Below are positions 54,683 through 64,000 of a stretch of DNA of 64,000 nt, piece after piece. A program made the translations under genes and the position numbers. The stretch is from the NCBI RefSeq assembly GCF_031877795.1, contig NC_133942.1, positions 3,162,001 to 3,226,000 on the forward strand. The letters are read 5' to 3'. Within the stretch, counting starts at the first letter, position 1. The number at the start of each line of letters is the position of its first letter. The notes below the pieces were generated by a model that saw only the letters and a program-made list of their open reading frames with translations, had not been told where the DNA came from and made no database searches. The stretch comes from Strix aluco (taxonomy: Eukaryota > Chordata > Aves > Strigiformes > Strigidae).

Positions 54683-56697
54683 CTGGGGTCAGGGTTTTCT
54701 AAGGAACAGAAGAACTATATGCAAGTTTTAAAGCAGTTATTGAAGACTGCCCGATATTCAGTAACAGATGATCAACTGCATGAGTTATGATTTGCGGAAA
54801 ACAGACTCTACAACTCGAATAGAGTTATAAAGCAGGTATGTTTATTCCGGTGCCAGGGTGCAAGGGGATTTCTCCACAAAGCTTGCACCCCAACAGCACA
54901 TTTTACCAGAAACTTATGGAGTGTGGATATAATATTCATTGATTACATAACACAAACATACATATGCATGAGTGAGGCTGGGTTAGCTCTAGAGGCTGGT
55001 GTCAGCGGTTTATGATCTCTTTGCACCTGCGCATTGCCTCCTGGGGGGCGTCTCTGGGGTCTGTTGGAGGAAGGCTTGTAGTCTTTCTCACCTTGTACTT
55101 TTCCCCAGAGCATGCACAGAATCTCTTGGCCAATTTCCTGAATAACGAGAATGTTTTCAGCTGGTTTTACTCATTCTATCTTATCTAAGAGAACCAATGA
55201 AACTTCTACCGTCTGTATATGGCTATCTTTACTCATTACCAAGACCCAACTAGTTAGAGCACATCTGTTTCCCAAGGACAAAAACATGATATTTTGCTGA
55301 ACACTGCAGTTCTTGGTAGATTTTCACAGTAAACTACTGTGTTTTGATGAACACAGTAGTCCTTGGTAAAATTCCACAGAACAGTCTGGGCAAGCAGGAT
55401 TCTTAGCAATATTCAAAAATACTGTAAGTATTTCTATAAGTTGCTATAAATAAGTAAATAAGTTGCTAAGCAGTTTGCTATAAGTAAATAAGTAAATAAG
55501 TCTCAAAACAAGTAATCATTTCTCTGTATCAGTTACTGTGCTATATCTTTACGTATTGAACATGGTTCCTGGCCAGCAGAACTTTTGATTTAACATTATG
55601 TTGGAAGGTTGGACAGGAGTTTAAAACTAATGAAGACCTAGGGAGTGCATTGCTGACCCCTGTCTTCCTTACATTGCAAGTGATTTACATGGCTTTACAC
55701 CCACTGATAGGAGAAATACCAGAACCTGTCGGTACTTCTTCCAAACAGGAAAAAGAACTAACTTCTACTACCCCCTGGCAGAAGCAAGCGGGGATGAAAA
55801 AGTTAAAGATGAGGAATTACAATCTGTACATTCTGATTTTCCATCTCCCCCACCAGAGGAATTCCTGGTAGAGATTCAGGGAGGAGAATCTAGGATAGAG
55901 ACATGTCTTAAGGAGGCACTGAACCATGGAGATCCTGTGGTGTTTCTGGTAATTTTAAGATCCAACCAGCAGCCGCAGCACGAGCCCCTGCCATACCAGG
56001 CTTTTAAAGATCTATGTAAAAACATTAATGAGAACAGGCTTCAAAGTTCATTTACAGCAGGTATACTGGAGGTAATCTCTCATGGGCATCAATTGGTCCC
56101 CTGGGATTGGCTGGCGTTTATAAAAATGGTATTAATGTCTGCACAGTATTCTATCTGGAAAACTGAGTTTTCAGAACTCTGTACAGTGCAATCCATGAAA
56201 AATTTGGCTGATGACATGACAGACTATGACATCCTGGTTGGCAAAGGATGGTATAGAGACCCCCTTGTACAAGCCCGGCAAGATCAGCACTTGTTTACCC
56301 AGGTCTTCTTACTAACATGGAAAAAGGTACTTGATGAGGAACACAAAAGGAGTTCCTTTGCAACTATTTGACAAGGGTCTCATGAGTCATATTGGCAATT
56401 TGTAGATCGTTTACAGGTGGCAATCTCTCAACAGGTAGATAACCCTGAGGCAGTCAAAGTTCTAATATTACAACTGACATATGACAGTGCTAATACTGAC
56501 TGTCAAGCAGTGCTTGCACCGCTCAGGGGTAAAACCCAGGAGCTTGGTGAATATCTGAAAGTTTGTCAACATGTAGGTAATGAGGGCCACAAGGAGCAGC
56601 TCTTTGCCGCAGCCTTATCAGTAGTGCAGCTGCAGCGCCCGCCCGCCCCACCTCCCCTAAACACCAAAAGCGGCAGTTTTTATAGAAGATGCTGACA
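54683..56697 (+). pseudogene. Provirus gag, broken
   Basis: Gag would form the virion core. The matrix region begins at about 54683, where the expected start codon reads CTG, and is cut at 54788 by LTR-F. It resumes at 55532 and runs to a stop at about 55871. The capsid N-terminal domain is recognisable at 55937-56368 (PLPYQAFKDLCKNI; WDWLAFIKMVLMSAQYSIWK, betaretrovirus-like). A premature TGA at 56369-56371 sits just before the major homology region (QGSHESYWQFVDRL), which continues in frame into the capsid C-terminal domain (56417-56695). No zinc-knuckle nucleocapsid motif can be read afterwards. The frames are given as they stand; nothing functional remains. Confidence 0.85.
54788..55531 (-). 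mobile_element. Solo LTR-F with duplication GTTA, inside gag
   Basis: The plus strand starts TGATTTGCGG and ends CTCTGTATCA (TGAT...ATCA ends), flanked by exact GTTA repeats at 54784-54787 and 55532-55535. It matches, in reverse, the LTR-F copies at 26842 and 27908, including CTTGCACCCCAACAGCACA. Confidence 0.92.
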
Positions 56698-57199
56698 CTA
56701 GGATGCAGCATCCTTTGTCTGTCACCATGAGAAATAAACTGATTAAGGCTGCCCAACCAGCATATAAAAATGTAATCATGACTCTTTTGATTAATAAGAT
56801 AGCAAATCCACTTTGTAATGTGATAGAGAAAATACAGCAACTGGGTGACCTTGGAGAGTGGAGCCTGTGAGGGAGTGCAGGAAATCGAGACACTTTAGAC
56901 AGCCCTAAAGGCAGTGAAAAAACAGGGGTTCTCATAAGGAAATGTTTACAGCTTTGTTAAAAGATGGCATGTCTCATGACAAAAAAAATCAGTGGTGTTC
57001 CAACTGATGAGCTGTGATGAATATATACACAGAGAGGGCTGAATAAACCTAGAAAGAGAGTGCAGAGTTCTAAAACTAAGGATGCAGGGACAACTCAGCC
57101 TACGGCGCCTCTTCTTGAACCTCAACAGGACCTTTCGTCCACTCACAGAGGGCCCTCGTGTGTGGATCAATAGTTTGGGGGTGAAAGAGGATTGGGCAC

Positions 57200-58050
57200 T
57201 GTTTTCTGACTTGTACCCTTTGCAGGAGGCAAGGGAGGTGAATCAATATTATGGTCCCCACAAACTGTAAATGCCCTGGTTGACGCTGGAGTGAAGGCTT
57301 CCTTAATATATGGGAATCTCAGGAAATTTAAAGGACAACCTGTAATTATCACAGGTTTAAGAGGAAAACAAATTGAAGCTGTACAAACACAAATAGAAAT
57401 GAAAATAGGAAACCTCCCAAGACGATTGTATTCAGTCATGATTCTCCCCATTCCTGAATATGTAATAGGTATAGACATTCTAAAAGGACTAACTTTAAAT
57501 CTTTCTGATGGTCAATACACTAAAAGCCTTGATTTTAAAACAAAAAAGGGAGAATTCTCTCCACACACCACATAATCAACTGGAAATGGCTTTATATACT
57601 CTTAATTTCTTAAACAGAAATCATTTTGCTTTGACAGCAGCAGAACGTCATTTTAGCACCACAACAGACTTTATAATTAAACCACAGGTCTTGTATAAGG
57701 ATCCCGAAGGAGACCTGACCTGGAGAGGGCCAGTAGATCTGCTGGTATGGGGGTGGGGATATGCTTATGTTTTGTCACCCACAGGTCCTCAGTGGATACC
57801 GGCAAGGAAAGTCAAGCCATATCGTGAGCTGGAAGGAGCAACCCTCCAACCCGATGCCACAGACCCCTCAACTGATGATGCAGGAATCAGGCTACGTTCC
57901 CTTAGGAACTTGGCAACTGCAGCTATCACTTGGAGAAGTCTAAAACTACTACAACAGAAGGCAGAAGACATGGTGGCAGCGGTGGGATCCCAATGTACCA
58001 GCAGCAATAACAACACACAAGGGACTGGAGGAGTTTGGCTTCCTCCTTGA
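57200..58050 (+). pseudogene. Provirus pol remnant: protease joined to integrase C-terminus
   Basis: The first part (about 57267-57540) resembles a retroviral aspartic protease. ALVDAGVKASLIYGN has DAG where the active site is normally D-T/S-G, and the far end has IPEYVIGIDILKGL. At about 57540-57580 the sequence passes directly into integrase C-terminal sequence (ALYTLNFLNRN; then WRGPVDLLVWGWGYAYV and PQWIPARKVKPY). Reverse transcriptase, RNase H and the integrase catalytic core are missing, so a deletion of roughly 2 kb or more is inferred. The two parts are in different frames. The second frame stays open to 58050. Confidence 0.82.
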
Positions 58051-58059
58051 GACACAGAG

Positions 58060-58445
58060 AATCAGTCATATCATTTGAATGTTGCCAATATAGCATTGCA
58101 TGTGGATGCCCCCGCTGTGTGTACGTCCACAGGAGGAGGGGGTGCATGCATGCAGCCACAATAGCACCTGTATTTTAGACCGTCTGTGCAACTCATCCGT
58201 ATATTTTGTTGGCTGGAAAAGAGGCATGAATAAGATGAAATGCTTGTAGGTTCTGTGCCAATTTTCCACCACTGTGTACTTCATTCCTATTTAAAACTGT
58301 ACTCCATCAATTCTAATGGAAACATAGTACTGGCTGATATCAGATCATCATCACAGATCCTCAATATTTTAGTTATCGCTCTACAGCCAATGTATCTAGC
58401 CATAAACTTACAGTAATTTTTCCTTTGAGGCATAGATCTGAATTT
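58060..58445 (+). other. Unassigned provirus internal sequence
   Basis: AT-rich sequence without an env-like open frame. It could be decayed env or spacer, but no motif supports either. Confidence 0.4.
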
Positions 58446-58606
58446 GTAGTGCTAAGGCCTGAATAATAGGCATGAAACAAGTTGACCTATAGATAAACTT
58501 TATAACTAAACATTATCCATTATTAGTATTTGTTAGTAAAATCTGTATCACCATTAGCATTAATTATTAGCATTTGATCATTAACAAAATATATAGGCTT
58601 ACTAGT

Positions 58607-61249
58607 CACAGAATCACAGAATCATCTAGGTTGAAAAAGACCTTGAAGATCATCCAGTCCAACCATTAACCTAACATTGACAGTTCCCAACTACACTGTA
58701 TCCCTAAGCGCTATGTCGACCCTACTCTTAAACCCCTCCAGGGATGGGGACTCCACCACGTCCCTGGGCAGCCCATTCCAACGCCTAACGACCCGTTCTG
58801 TAAAGAAATGCTTCCTAATATCTAGTCTAAACCTTCCCTGGCGCAACTTGAGGGCATTACCTCTTGTCCTATCGCTTACTACTTGGTAAAAGAGGCTCAT
58901 CCCCAGTTCTCTGCACCCTCCTTTCAGGTAGTTGTAGAGGGCGATGAGGTCTCCCCTCAACCTCCTCTTCTCCAAACGAAACAACCCCAGTTCCCTCAGC
59001 CATTCCTCGTACGACATGTGCTCTAGACCCTTCACCAGCTTCGTTGCCCTTCTCTGGACACGCTCGAGTAATTCAATGTCCTTTTTGTAGTGAGGGGCCC
59101 AAAACTGAACACAGGAATCAAGGTGTGGCCTCACCAGTGCCCAGTACAGGGGTAAGATCCCTTCCCTGTCCCTGCTGGCCACGCTATTTCTGACACAAGC
59201 CAGGATACCATTGGCCTTCTTGGCCACCTGGGCACACTGCTGGCTCATGTTCAGCCGGCTGTCAATCAACACCCCCAGGTCCCTCTCTGACTGGCAGCTC
59301 TCCAGCCACTCCTCCCTAAGCCTGTAGCGCTGCTGGGGGTTGTTGTGGACAAAGTGCAGCACCGGGCAATTGGCCTTATTGAAACTCCTCCAGCTGGCCT
59401 CAGCCCATCTCTCCAGCCTGTCCAGATCTCTCTGCAGAGCCTCCCTACCCTCGAGCAGATCAACACTCCCACCCAACTGACTGTCATCTGCAAACTTACT
59501 GAGGGTGCACTCGATCCCCTCATCTAGATCATCAATAAAGATGTTAAACAGGAGAGGCCCCAAAACCGAGCCCTGGGGGACACCACTCGTGACCGGCCGC
59601 CAACTGGATTTAACTCCATTCACCACAACTCTCTGGGCCCGGCCATCCAGCCAGTTTTTTACCCAGCAAAGCGTGTGCCCATCCAAGCCACAAGTAGTCA
59701 GTTTCGCCAGGAGAATGCTGTGGGAAACGGTGTCAAAGGCCTTACTGAAGTCAAGGTAAACAACATCCACAGGCTTTCCCTCATCCAATAAACAGGTCGC
59801 CCTGTCGTAGAAGGAGATCAGGTTTGTCAGGCAGGACTTGCCTTTCATAAACCCATGCTGACTAGGCCTGATCCCCTGGTTGTCCATTATATGACTTGTA
59901 ATGGCACCCGAGATGACCTGCTCCATGACCTTCCCTGGCACCAAGGTCAGCTGACAGCTCTATAGTTTCCTGGATACTCCTGGATTCTGCCTTTCTTGTA
60001 GATGGGTGTCACATTTGCCACTCTCCAGTCCAATGGGACCTCCCCAGTTAGCCATGATTTACGGTCTTGGGAAGAGGCTTGGCGAGCACATCTGCCAACT
60101 CTTTCAGCACTCTGGGGTGTAACCCATTTGGTCCCACAGACTTGTGTGCATCCAAGTGGTGTAGCAGGTCTCTGATCACCTCGTCTTCAACTGTGCTGAC
60201 CTCATTCTGCTTCCCCTCCCCATCTCCCAGCTCAAGAGGCTGGGTGTCCAGGGAACAGCCAGTTCCACTGCTAAAGACTGAGGCAAAGTAGGTGTTGAGC
60301 ACCTCAGCCTTTTCCTCATCCTTAGTTACCATGGTTCCCTCTGCATCCAGTAAAGGAGGGAGATTTTCCCTAATCCTCCTTCTGCTGTTAATGAATTTAT
60401 AGAAACATTTTTTATTATCCTTAACAGCTGTGGCTAAGTTGAGCTCTAGCTGTGCTTTGGCTCCCCTAATGCTCTCCCTGCATAGCTTCACTACATCTTT
60501 ATAGTCTTCATGAGAGACCTGGCCCCTCTTCCACAGGTCATAGATTCTCCTTTTGTTCTTGAGATCCAGCCACAGGTCCCTGTTTAGCCAGGCTGGTCTC
60601 CTTCCCCGCCTGCTTGTTCTCCGGCACACGGGAACAGCCCGCTCCTGTGCCTTTAAGACTTCTCTCTTGAAGTACATCCAGCCTTCCTGGACTCCCATAT
60701 ACTTCAGGGCAGCCTCCCAAGGGATTTTGTTAATCAGTCTTTTGAACAGGTCAAAGTTTGCCCTCTGGAAGTCTAAGGTGGTAGTTTTACTAACCCCTCT
60801 CTTTGTTTCTTGAGGGATCGAAAATTCGATCATCTTATGATCACTGCACCCTAGACGGCCTCCGACCTTTACTTCCCCCACAGGCTCTTCCCTGTTCACA
60901 AGAAGCAGGTCCAGGAGGGCACCTCCCCTGGTCGGCTCACTCACCAGCTGTGTGAGGAAGTTATCCTCCACAGATTCCAGGAACCTCCTGGATTGTTCCC
61001 TCTCTGCTGTGTTGTATTCCCAGCAGATACCCGGGAGGTTAAAGTCCCCCACAAGAACAACAGCAAGTGACCGCAAGATTTCTCCCAACTGTTTATAGAA
61101 AGCTTCATCCACCTCACTGCTTTGGTTGGGGGGTCTATAGCAGACTCCCACAGCAAGATCTGCTTTATTGGCCCTTAACCTAATCCAAACACTCTCAACC
61201 CCGTTATCACTATACTTGATTTCTGAGCTGTCATAGCATTCTCTTAGTC
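58607..61249 (-). mobile_element. CR1 LINE, 2.6 kb, inside LTR-E, with ACTAGT flanks
   Basis: The minus strand runs from the endonuclease region to the CR1 3' end (ATTCTGTG-type repeats at 58607-58625). Hexamers ACTAGT at 58601-58606 and 61250-61255 are a possible target-site duplication. The uninterrupted LTR-E at about 47450 has the same CACTAGTGA site. This is the longest CR1 in the window and the youngest layer of the nest. Confidence 0.92.
58691..61151 (-). pseudogene. CR1 ORF2 (endonuclease plus reverse transcriptase), frame broken
   Basis: Two long minus-strand frames make up most of ORF2. The first (61151-60048, 367 codons) has the AP-endonuclease motifs LVGDFNLPGICWEYNT and GCSDHKMIEFSI, followed by the linker. 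The second (59944-58691, 417 codons) has the reverse transcriptase with [27 protein letters not shown] and [10 protein letters not shown], and the C-terminal region ending [16 protein letters not shown] frameshift between 60048 and 59944 separates them, and the N-terminal part of the endonuclease is truncated. Otherwise well conserved, so a fairly recent copy. Confidence 0.92.
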
Positions 61250-62060
61250 ACTAGTGAAAGATGTAACTTAGACAAAATGTAGTTATTAATAAGGATGAAA
61301 TGCTGTGTGAATGTGTATCCACCTTTCTTTGTTTAGCGGTGTTAAAGATTAAGAACCCAAGTGTTTGACCTTGTTAGAAACTCCCTTGGTTTTCCCCCCT
61401 GAGCACTGGCCAGGCTGTGGGTGGAATCCAACAGGAGGATGAAACCAGATGTTTCCACTCAAAGAAAAGTGCCAGCTATTTTGATTGCTGATTTGGATAT
61501 ATGAGACTGGACCTGCTTGCTGCAACTTTGGATGCCTCACCTACAGATGGATGCATCGCATAGGACTTCCCACTTGCAGGGAAAGGTACTCCAAATCCTC
61601 ACTGCAACTGGGGTTCCCCAGTAATTGCAGATCTGAATATTAGTACCCCGTTGTGTAGTAATGATTAGGTGCATTTGCCTTGTTTAATTATATATAGTAA
61701 TAAGTAAGTGTAGTATTCTGTATTTTCCTTACTGCTTGCTTTGTAGTACTTATATCCTTTAATTATTGGTAGTGAAATCAGCCTACTCTTTTCACTCTGA
61801 TGTTTGAGTTTAATTGGCATCCTTGAAATTAGTGCATGATGACATCATGAGAGAGTTAGGTGAAAAGTTATCATGGCTCAACCGTTGGCATTAATTTGCA
61901 GGTCTGAACCCACAGATGTGGGTTTTAGCAGGCCTGGGATGTTTGAGTTGTTTTACAGGATTTGCCATCCTGCGATACATGTGACGCTTCCTGTCCACAG
62001 TCCGAAAGGCCGAACTGAGACTGATTGCAATGATCGCCATGGAAACAAAGCTATAAAACA

Positions 62061-62073
62061 AAGAAGAGGGAGA
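62061..62073 (+). other. Polypurine tract of the provirus
   Basis: AAGAAGAGGGAGA lies immediately before the 3' LTR, where plus-strand DNA synthesis would be primed. Its position supports the proviral assignment. Confidence 0.8.
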
Positions 62074-62420
62074 TGTGAGAATTAAGAACTGGTAGTTAGA
62101 AATATGTAAACTGACACTGAGGTTAGAAGAATGATTTTGGGAAACTGAGGTAGCATTATGTAACACCATGTTTTGTGAAAAACAGCAGTAAAAAACACCA
62201 CCTGCAGAGCGTGGTGAGCATGTAAGTAATAAACAAGCACAACCTGAAGGTCAGTAGGATGTAAAAGTAAAAACGAACCAATGTAAACAGGTGGAAATAA
62301 ATTGGGAGCTTGCACATTGTGCAGCAGTGTTTGCTCTTGGCAATGCCCCCCCTTCAACAAACTGGTGTGAGTTTGTCTTTCTTCTGTGCGTCGCCAATCC
62401 TGGCTGGACTGAGACTGACA
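62074..62420 (+). repeat. Provirus 3' LTR
   Basis: A 347-bp LTR starting TGTGAGAATTAAG and ending GACTGAGACTGACA. It is uninterrupted and shows the empty site for the LTR-A found in the 5' LTR. Confidence 0.92.
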
Positions 62421-63258
62421 GCATTCTGTTCCTGAAGGAGCGCACCCCATGGAAAAGTCCCATGCTGAAGCAGTTCATGAAGAAGTGCAGCCCATGGGAA
62501 GGACCCACACTCCATAAGTTCATGGAGAACTGTCTTCCATAGCTGGGACCCCATGCTGGAGCAGGGGAAGAAAGTGAGGAGGAAGGAGCAGCACAGACAA
62601 TATGTGATGAATTGACCACAACCCCCACTCCATATCCCCCTCTGCTGCTTGGGGGGAGGAGGTAGAGAAATAGGGAGTGAAGATGAGCCCAGGAAGAAAG
62701 AAGGGGTGGGGAGAAGGTGTTTTAAGATTTGTTTTCATTTCCAATGATCCTACTCTGGTGTGATTGGTAGTAAATTACATTTATTTCCCCAGGTGGAGTC
62801 TGTTTTTCCCGTGGTCTTAAGTGGTGAATGTCTTTCCTGTCCTTATCTCTACCCACAAACCTTTTGTTATATTTTCACTCCCCCTGTCCAGTGGAGGAGG
62901 GGGAGTGACAGAGCAGCCTAGTGGGCACCTGGCAGCCAGCCAAGATCAACCCACCAGAGCAGCTGTAGTTTCAGGTGTAGGGAAGAGAAGCTGGTGGGGA
63001 TGTGCTGCTTGGGATGTGTGGTAAAGGTCAGTTTCTTAAGTTCACCTCAAGAACTAACAAGATTGGACCTCTTAACGCTCCCTTTTGTCTTCATTTAACT
63101 TGCTTGTCTTGTAAATAGAAGAATTTCCCATCCATGCAGGCATTTCTGGAGGGAGGCAAGAACCAGTATGGCAGGCACAGGAGTGGCCAGTTCAGGTAGC
63201 TGGAGTACCATGACTGCAGTGTGGCCAATTGCAGGCAGCCCAAAAAGGGACTATGCCA

Positions 63259-63340
63259 CATAGTTGGCAGGATTCGAACCTACAAGGGGAAACCCCAATG
63301 ACTTTTTAGTCCATCGTCTTCACCACTCAGCCACAACTAC
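63259..63340 (-). pseudogene. tRNA-Ser relic, anticodon changed to AAA
   Basis: It aligns over all 82 nt with the intact tRNA-Ser(AGA) genes. The acceptor stem and T arm are largely kept, but the plus-strand anticodon complement is TTT instead of TCT and the variable arm and anticodon stem have several changes (TACAAGGGG, ACTTTTTAG). Confidence 0.85.
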
Positions 63341-64000
63341 CTGCTCCAGCACTCTCTGCACTGCTGATCACAAGCCCTGTACACTGACACCAGGCTCCCT
63401 GGCAGATTCAGGGCAATGTGCCAGTTGAATGTTTGCAGCTGGGACCTGCACTGAGCATGACAGACACCCAATATAAGGCTTCCAGGGGCCCTAAGAGGTG
63501 CAGTCACAGGGATTACACAGGTAAGAAGGGAAGGCAGCTGGTAGAGACAACCAGGCACAATGAGAGTTGGAGGGATATAAGAAGGGTGAGGACATTCCTG
63601 CAGGGAAGACTGTGATATCCTGTTATCACCAAGAGCCCCACGGAGATGCAGGGTGGGGTCAAGCCTTGATCAAAGGCCACAACTGCTGTGCATGTTCTTG
63701 GAGTGTATGGGGGACGGTTTGCGAGAGTGGGAGAGTTCTATGGAAAGCGCAAGGTAGAGCCTGGCTGAGGAAAAGTGTGGAGGGGCAAAGTGAGAATAAA
63801 TGGGAGGTGTGGATGACTTGGAGGGAGACAGGAGACAGCTTGTGTCGGTGGAATAGGTTTGTCTGGATGGTTTTGCCAGCTCTGGCAAGCACTGTGCAAT
63901 GCCTGAGCATGGACCAAAATGCCAAACGGCCTGCAAAACCGATCATTTCCATCACTAGATGAAAATAGCTCTGATTCCCTTTTGGCTCTGGAGGAGGAGA

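Larger units (their letters stand above)
58446..61836 (+). mobile_element. LTR-E split by CR1, inside the provirus
   Basis: The pieces 58446-58606 and 61250-61836 together match the reverse of 46828-47697 (shared blocks near CATTAACAAAATAT, AAACTCCCTTGGTTTTCCC and GAGTTTAATTGG). Orientation is plus, with TTGGATATATGAG near 61492 as a degraded TATA-type signal. The exact ends are not certain. Confidence 0.65.
53629..62420 (+). mobile_element. Betaretrovirus-like endogenous provirus, defective, with nested insertions
   Basis: A complete proviral frame is visible: 5' LTR (53629-54323), primer-binding-site position, broken gag, pol remnant, polypurine tract (62061-62073) and 3' LTR (62074-62420). 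The flanking hexamers GCAGTC and GCATTC are a 6-bp target duplication with one change, the size produced by alpha/betaretroviral integrases. After removing a nested LTR-A, the two LTRs differ at about 29 of 346 positions (by-eye count), so the insertion is old. It is further broken by LTR-F in gag, LTR-E downstream of pol and CR1 within LTR-E. No env is recognisable and the element cannot be replication-competent. Confidence 0.9.
52683..62958 (+). mobile_element. LTR-B split by nested insertions (module copy 4)
   Basis: The pieces 52683-52928, 53280-53628 and about 62427-62958 join into one LTR-B that starts TGTATTGGGTTT and ends ATCAACCCACCAGA. It is interrupted by LTR-A (52929-53279 plus 5-bp duplication) and by the provirus (53629-62420 plus 6-bp duplication). 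Subtracting these leaves about 1122 bp, matching the 1113-bp uninterrupted copy at 36572-37684. The uninterrupted sequence around the provirus site (GGAGCAGTCTGTCCCTG when read inverted) is at about 37080-37100. Confidence 0.85.
46700..64000 (+). repeat. Composite segmental-duplication module, copy 4 (continues past the window)
   Basis: It is collinear with copy 1 from about 12.95 kb. Expanded by insertions, its order is LTR-E, CR1 3' end, the 48.2-48.8 kb block, solo LTR-D, the iMet-relic block, CR1, LTR-like block, spacer with a tRNA-Cys relic, LTR-B with the provirus, and the tRNA-Ser relic segment to the window end. Together with copy 3 it forms a divergent inverted repeat around about 45.5 kb. 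Confidence 0.85.

Noticed and set aside
58060-58445. Retroviral env between pol and the 3' end
   Set aside because: No open frame, signal peptide or membrane segment can be supported.
1-64000. CRISPR arrays, bacterial operons, toxin-antitoxin or phage systems
   Set aside because: There are no spaced direct repeats, ribosome-binding sites or tightly packed frames; the sequence is vertebrate throughout.

Overview
The window is vertebrate nuclear DNA, almost certainly from a bird. The evidence is CR1 LINE copies with the typical ATTCTGTG-type 3' tails, a feather-type corneous beta-protein (beta-keratin) gene with the standard two-exon layout, many LTR-retrotransposon insertions, and vertebrate-type tRNA genes. 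The species cannot be named from the sequence. No prokaryotic or plasmid features are present, and most open frames are shadows of repeats.

Layout. About 0-7.6 kb is mostly unassigned DNA holding a solo LTR, an old CR1, a 725-nt pure polypyrimidine tract and one LTR-like block. From about 7.6 kb onward the window is a mosaic of four copies of one composite module. Copy 1 runs about 7.6-16.9 kb (+), copy 2 about 20.85-29.9 kb (+), copy 3 about 44.6-34.1 kb (inverted) and copy 4 about 46.7-64 kb (+, running off the end). In its fullest form the module carries, in order, tRNA-Leu, tRNA-Gly(TCC), initiator tRNA-Met, an LTR-like promoter block, a spacer, an LTR, tRNA-Ser(AGA) and a second tRNA-Gly relic. 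Beta-keratin copies lie next to the modules. Copies 3 and 4 diverge from each other, and copies 2 and 3 converge, so the window contains two nested inverted-repeat relationships.

Genes that look intact: one feather-type beta-keratin (17.43-18.81 kb, with TATA box, non-coding exon 1, intron, CDS and poly(A) signal); tRNA-Gln(CTG) at 19.5 kb; initiator tRNA-Met at 25.2 kb; two identical tRNA-Ser(AGA) genes in opposite orientation at 29.3 and 36.2 kb; and tRNA-Gly(TCC) at 40.8 kb. Each intact tRNA has a T-run terminator downstream. Their sister copies in other modules are decayed, so the modules have kept different tRNAs. Two further keratin copies are pseudogenes. One lacks exon 1, has a 1-base frameshift and is preceded by an inverted keratin 3'UTR. 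The other has exon 1 fused to the middle of the CDS.

Mobile elements. At least five CR1 copies, three solo LTRs of a family with TGTCCTGGTTTAACC ends (LTR-A), four of a long family (LTR-B), three of a family with TGAT...ATCA ends (LTR-F), and others, many with exact target-site duplications or a visible empty site in a sister module. The richest structure is 52.7-63.0 kb. There an LTR-B was invaded by an LTR-A and by an about 8.8-kb betaretrovirus-like provirus, which was itself invaded by LTR-A (in its 5' LTR), LTR-F (in gag), LTR-E, and then a CR1 inside LTR-E. The provirus is dead: gag is broken, pol is deleted between protease and the integrase C-terminus, and no env is recognisable.

I found no convincing new coding system. 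The unusual content is the duplicated tRNA/keratin architecture, the nested insertions and the polypyrimidine tract.
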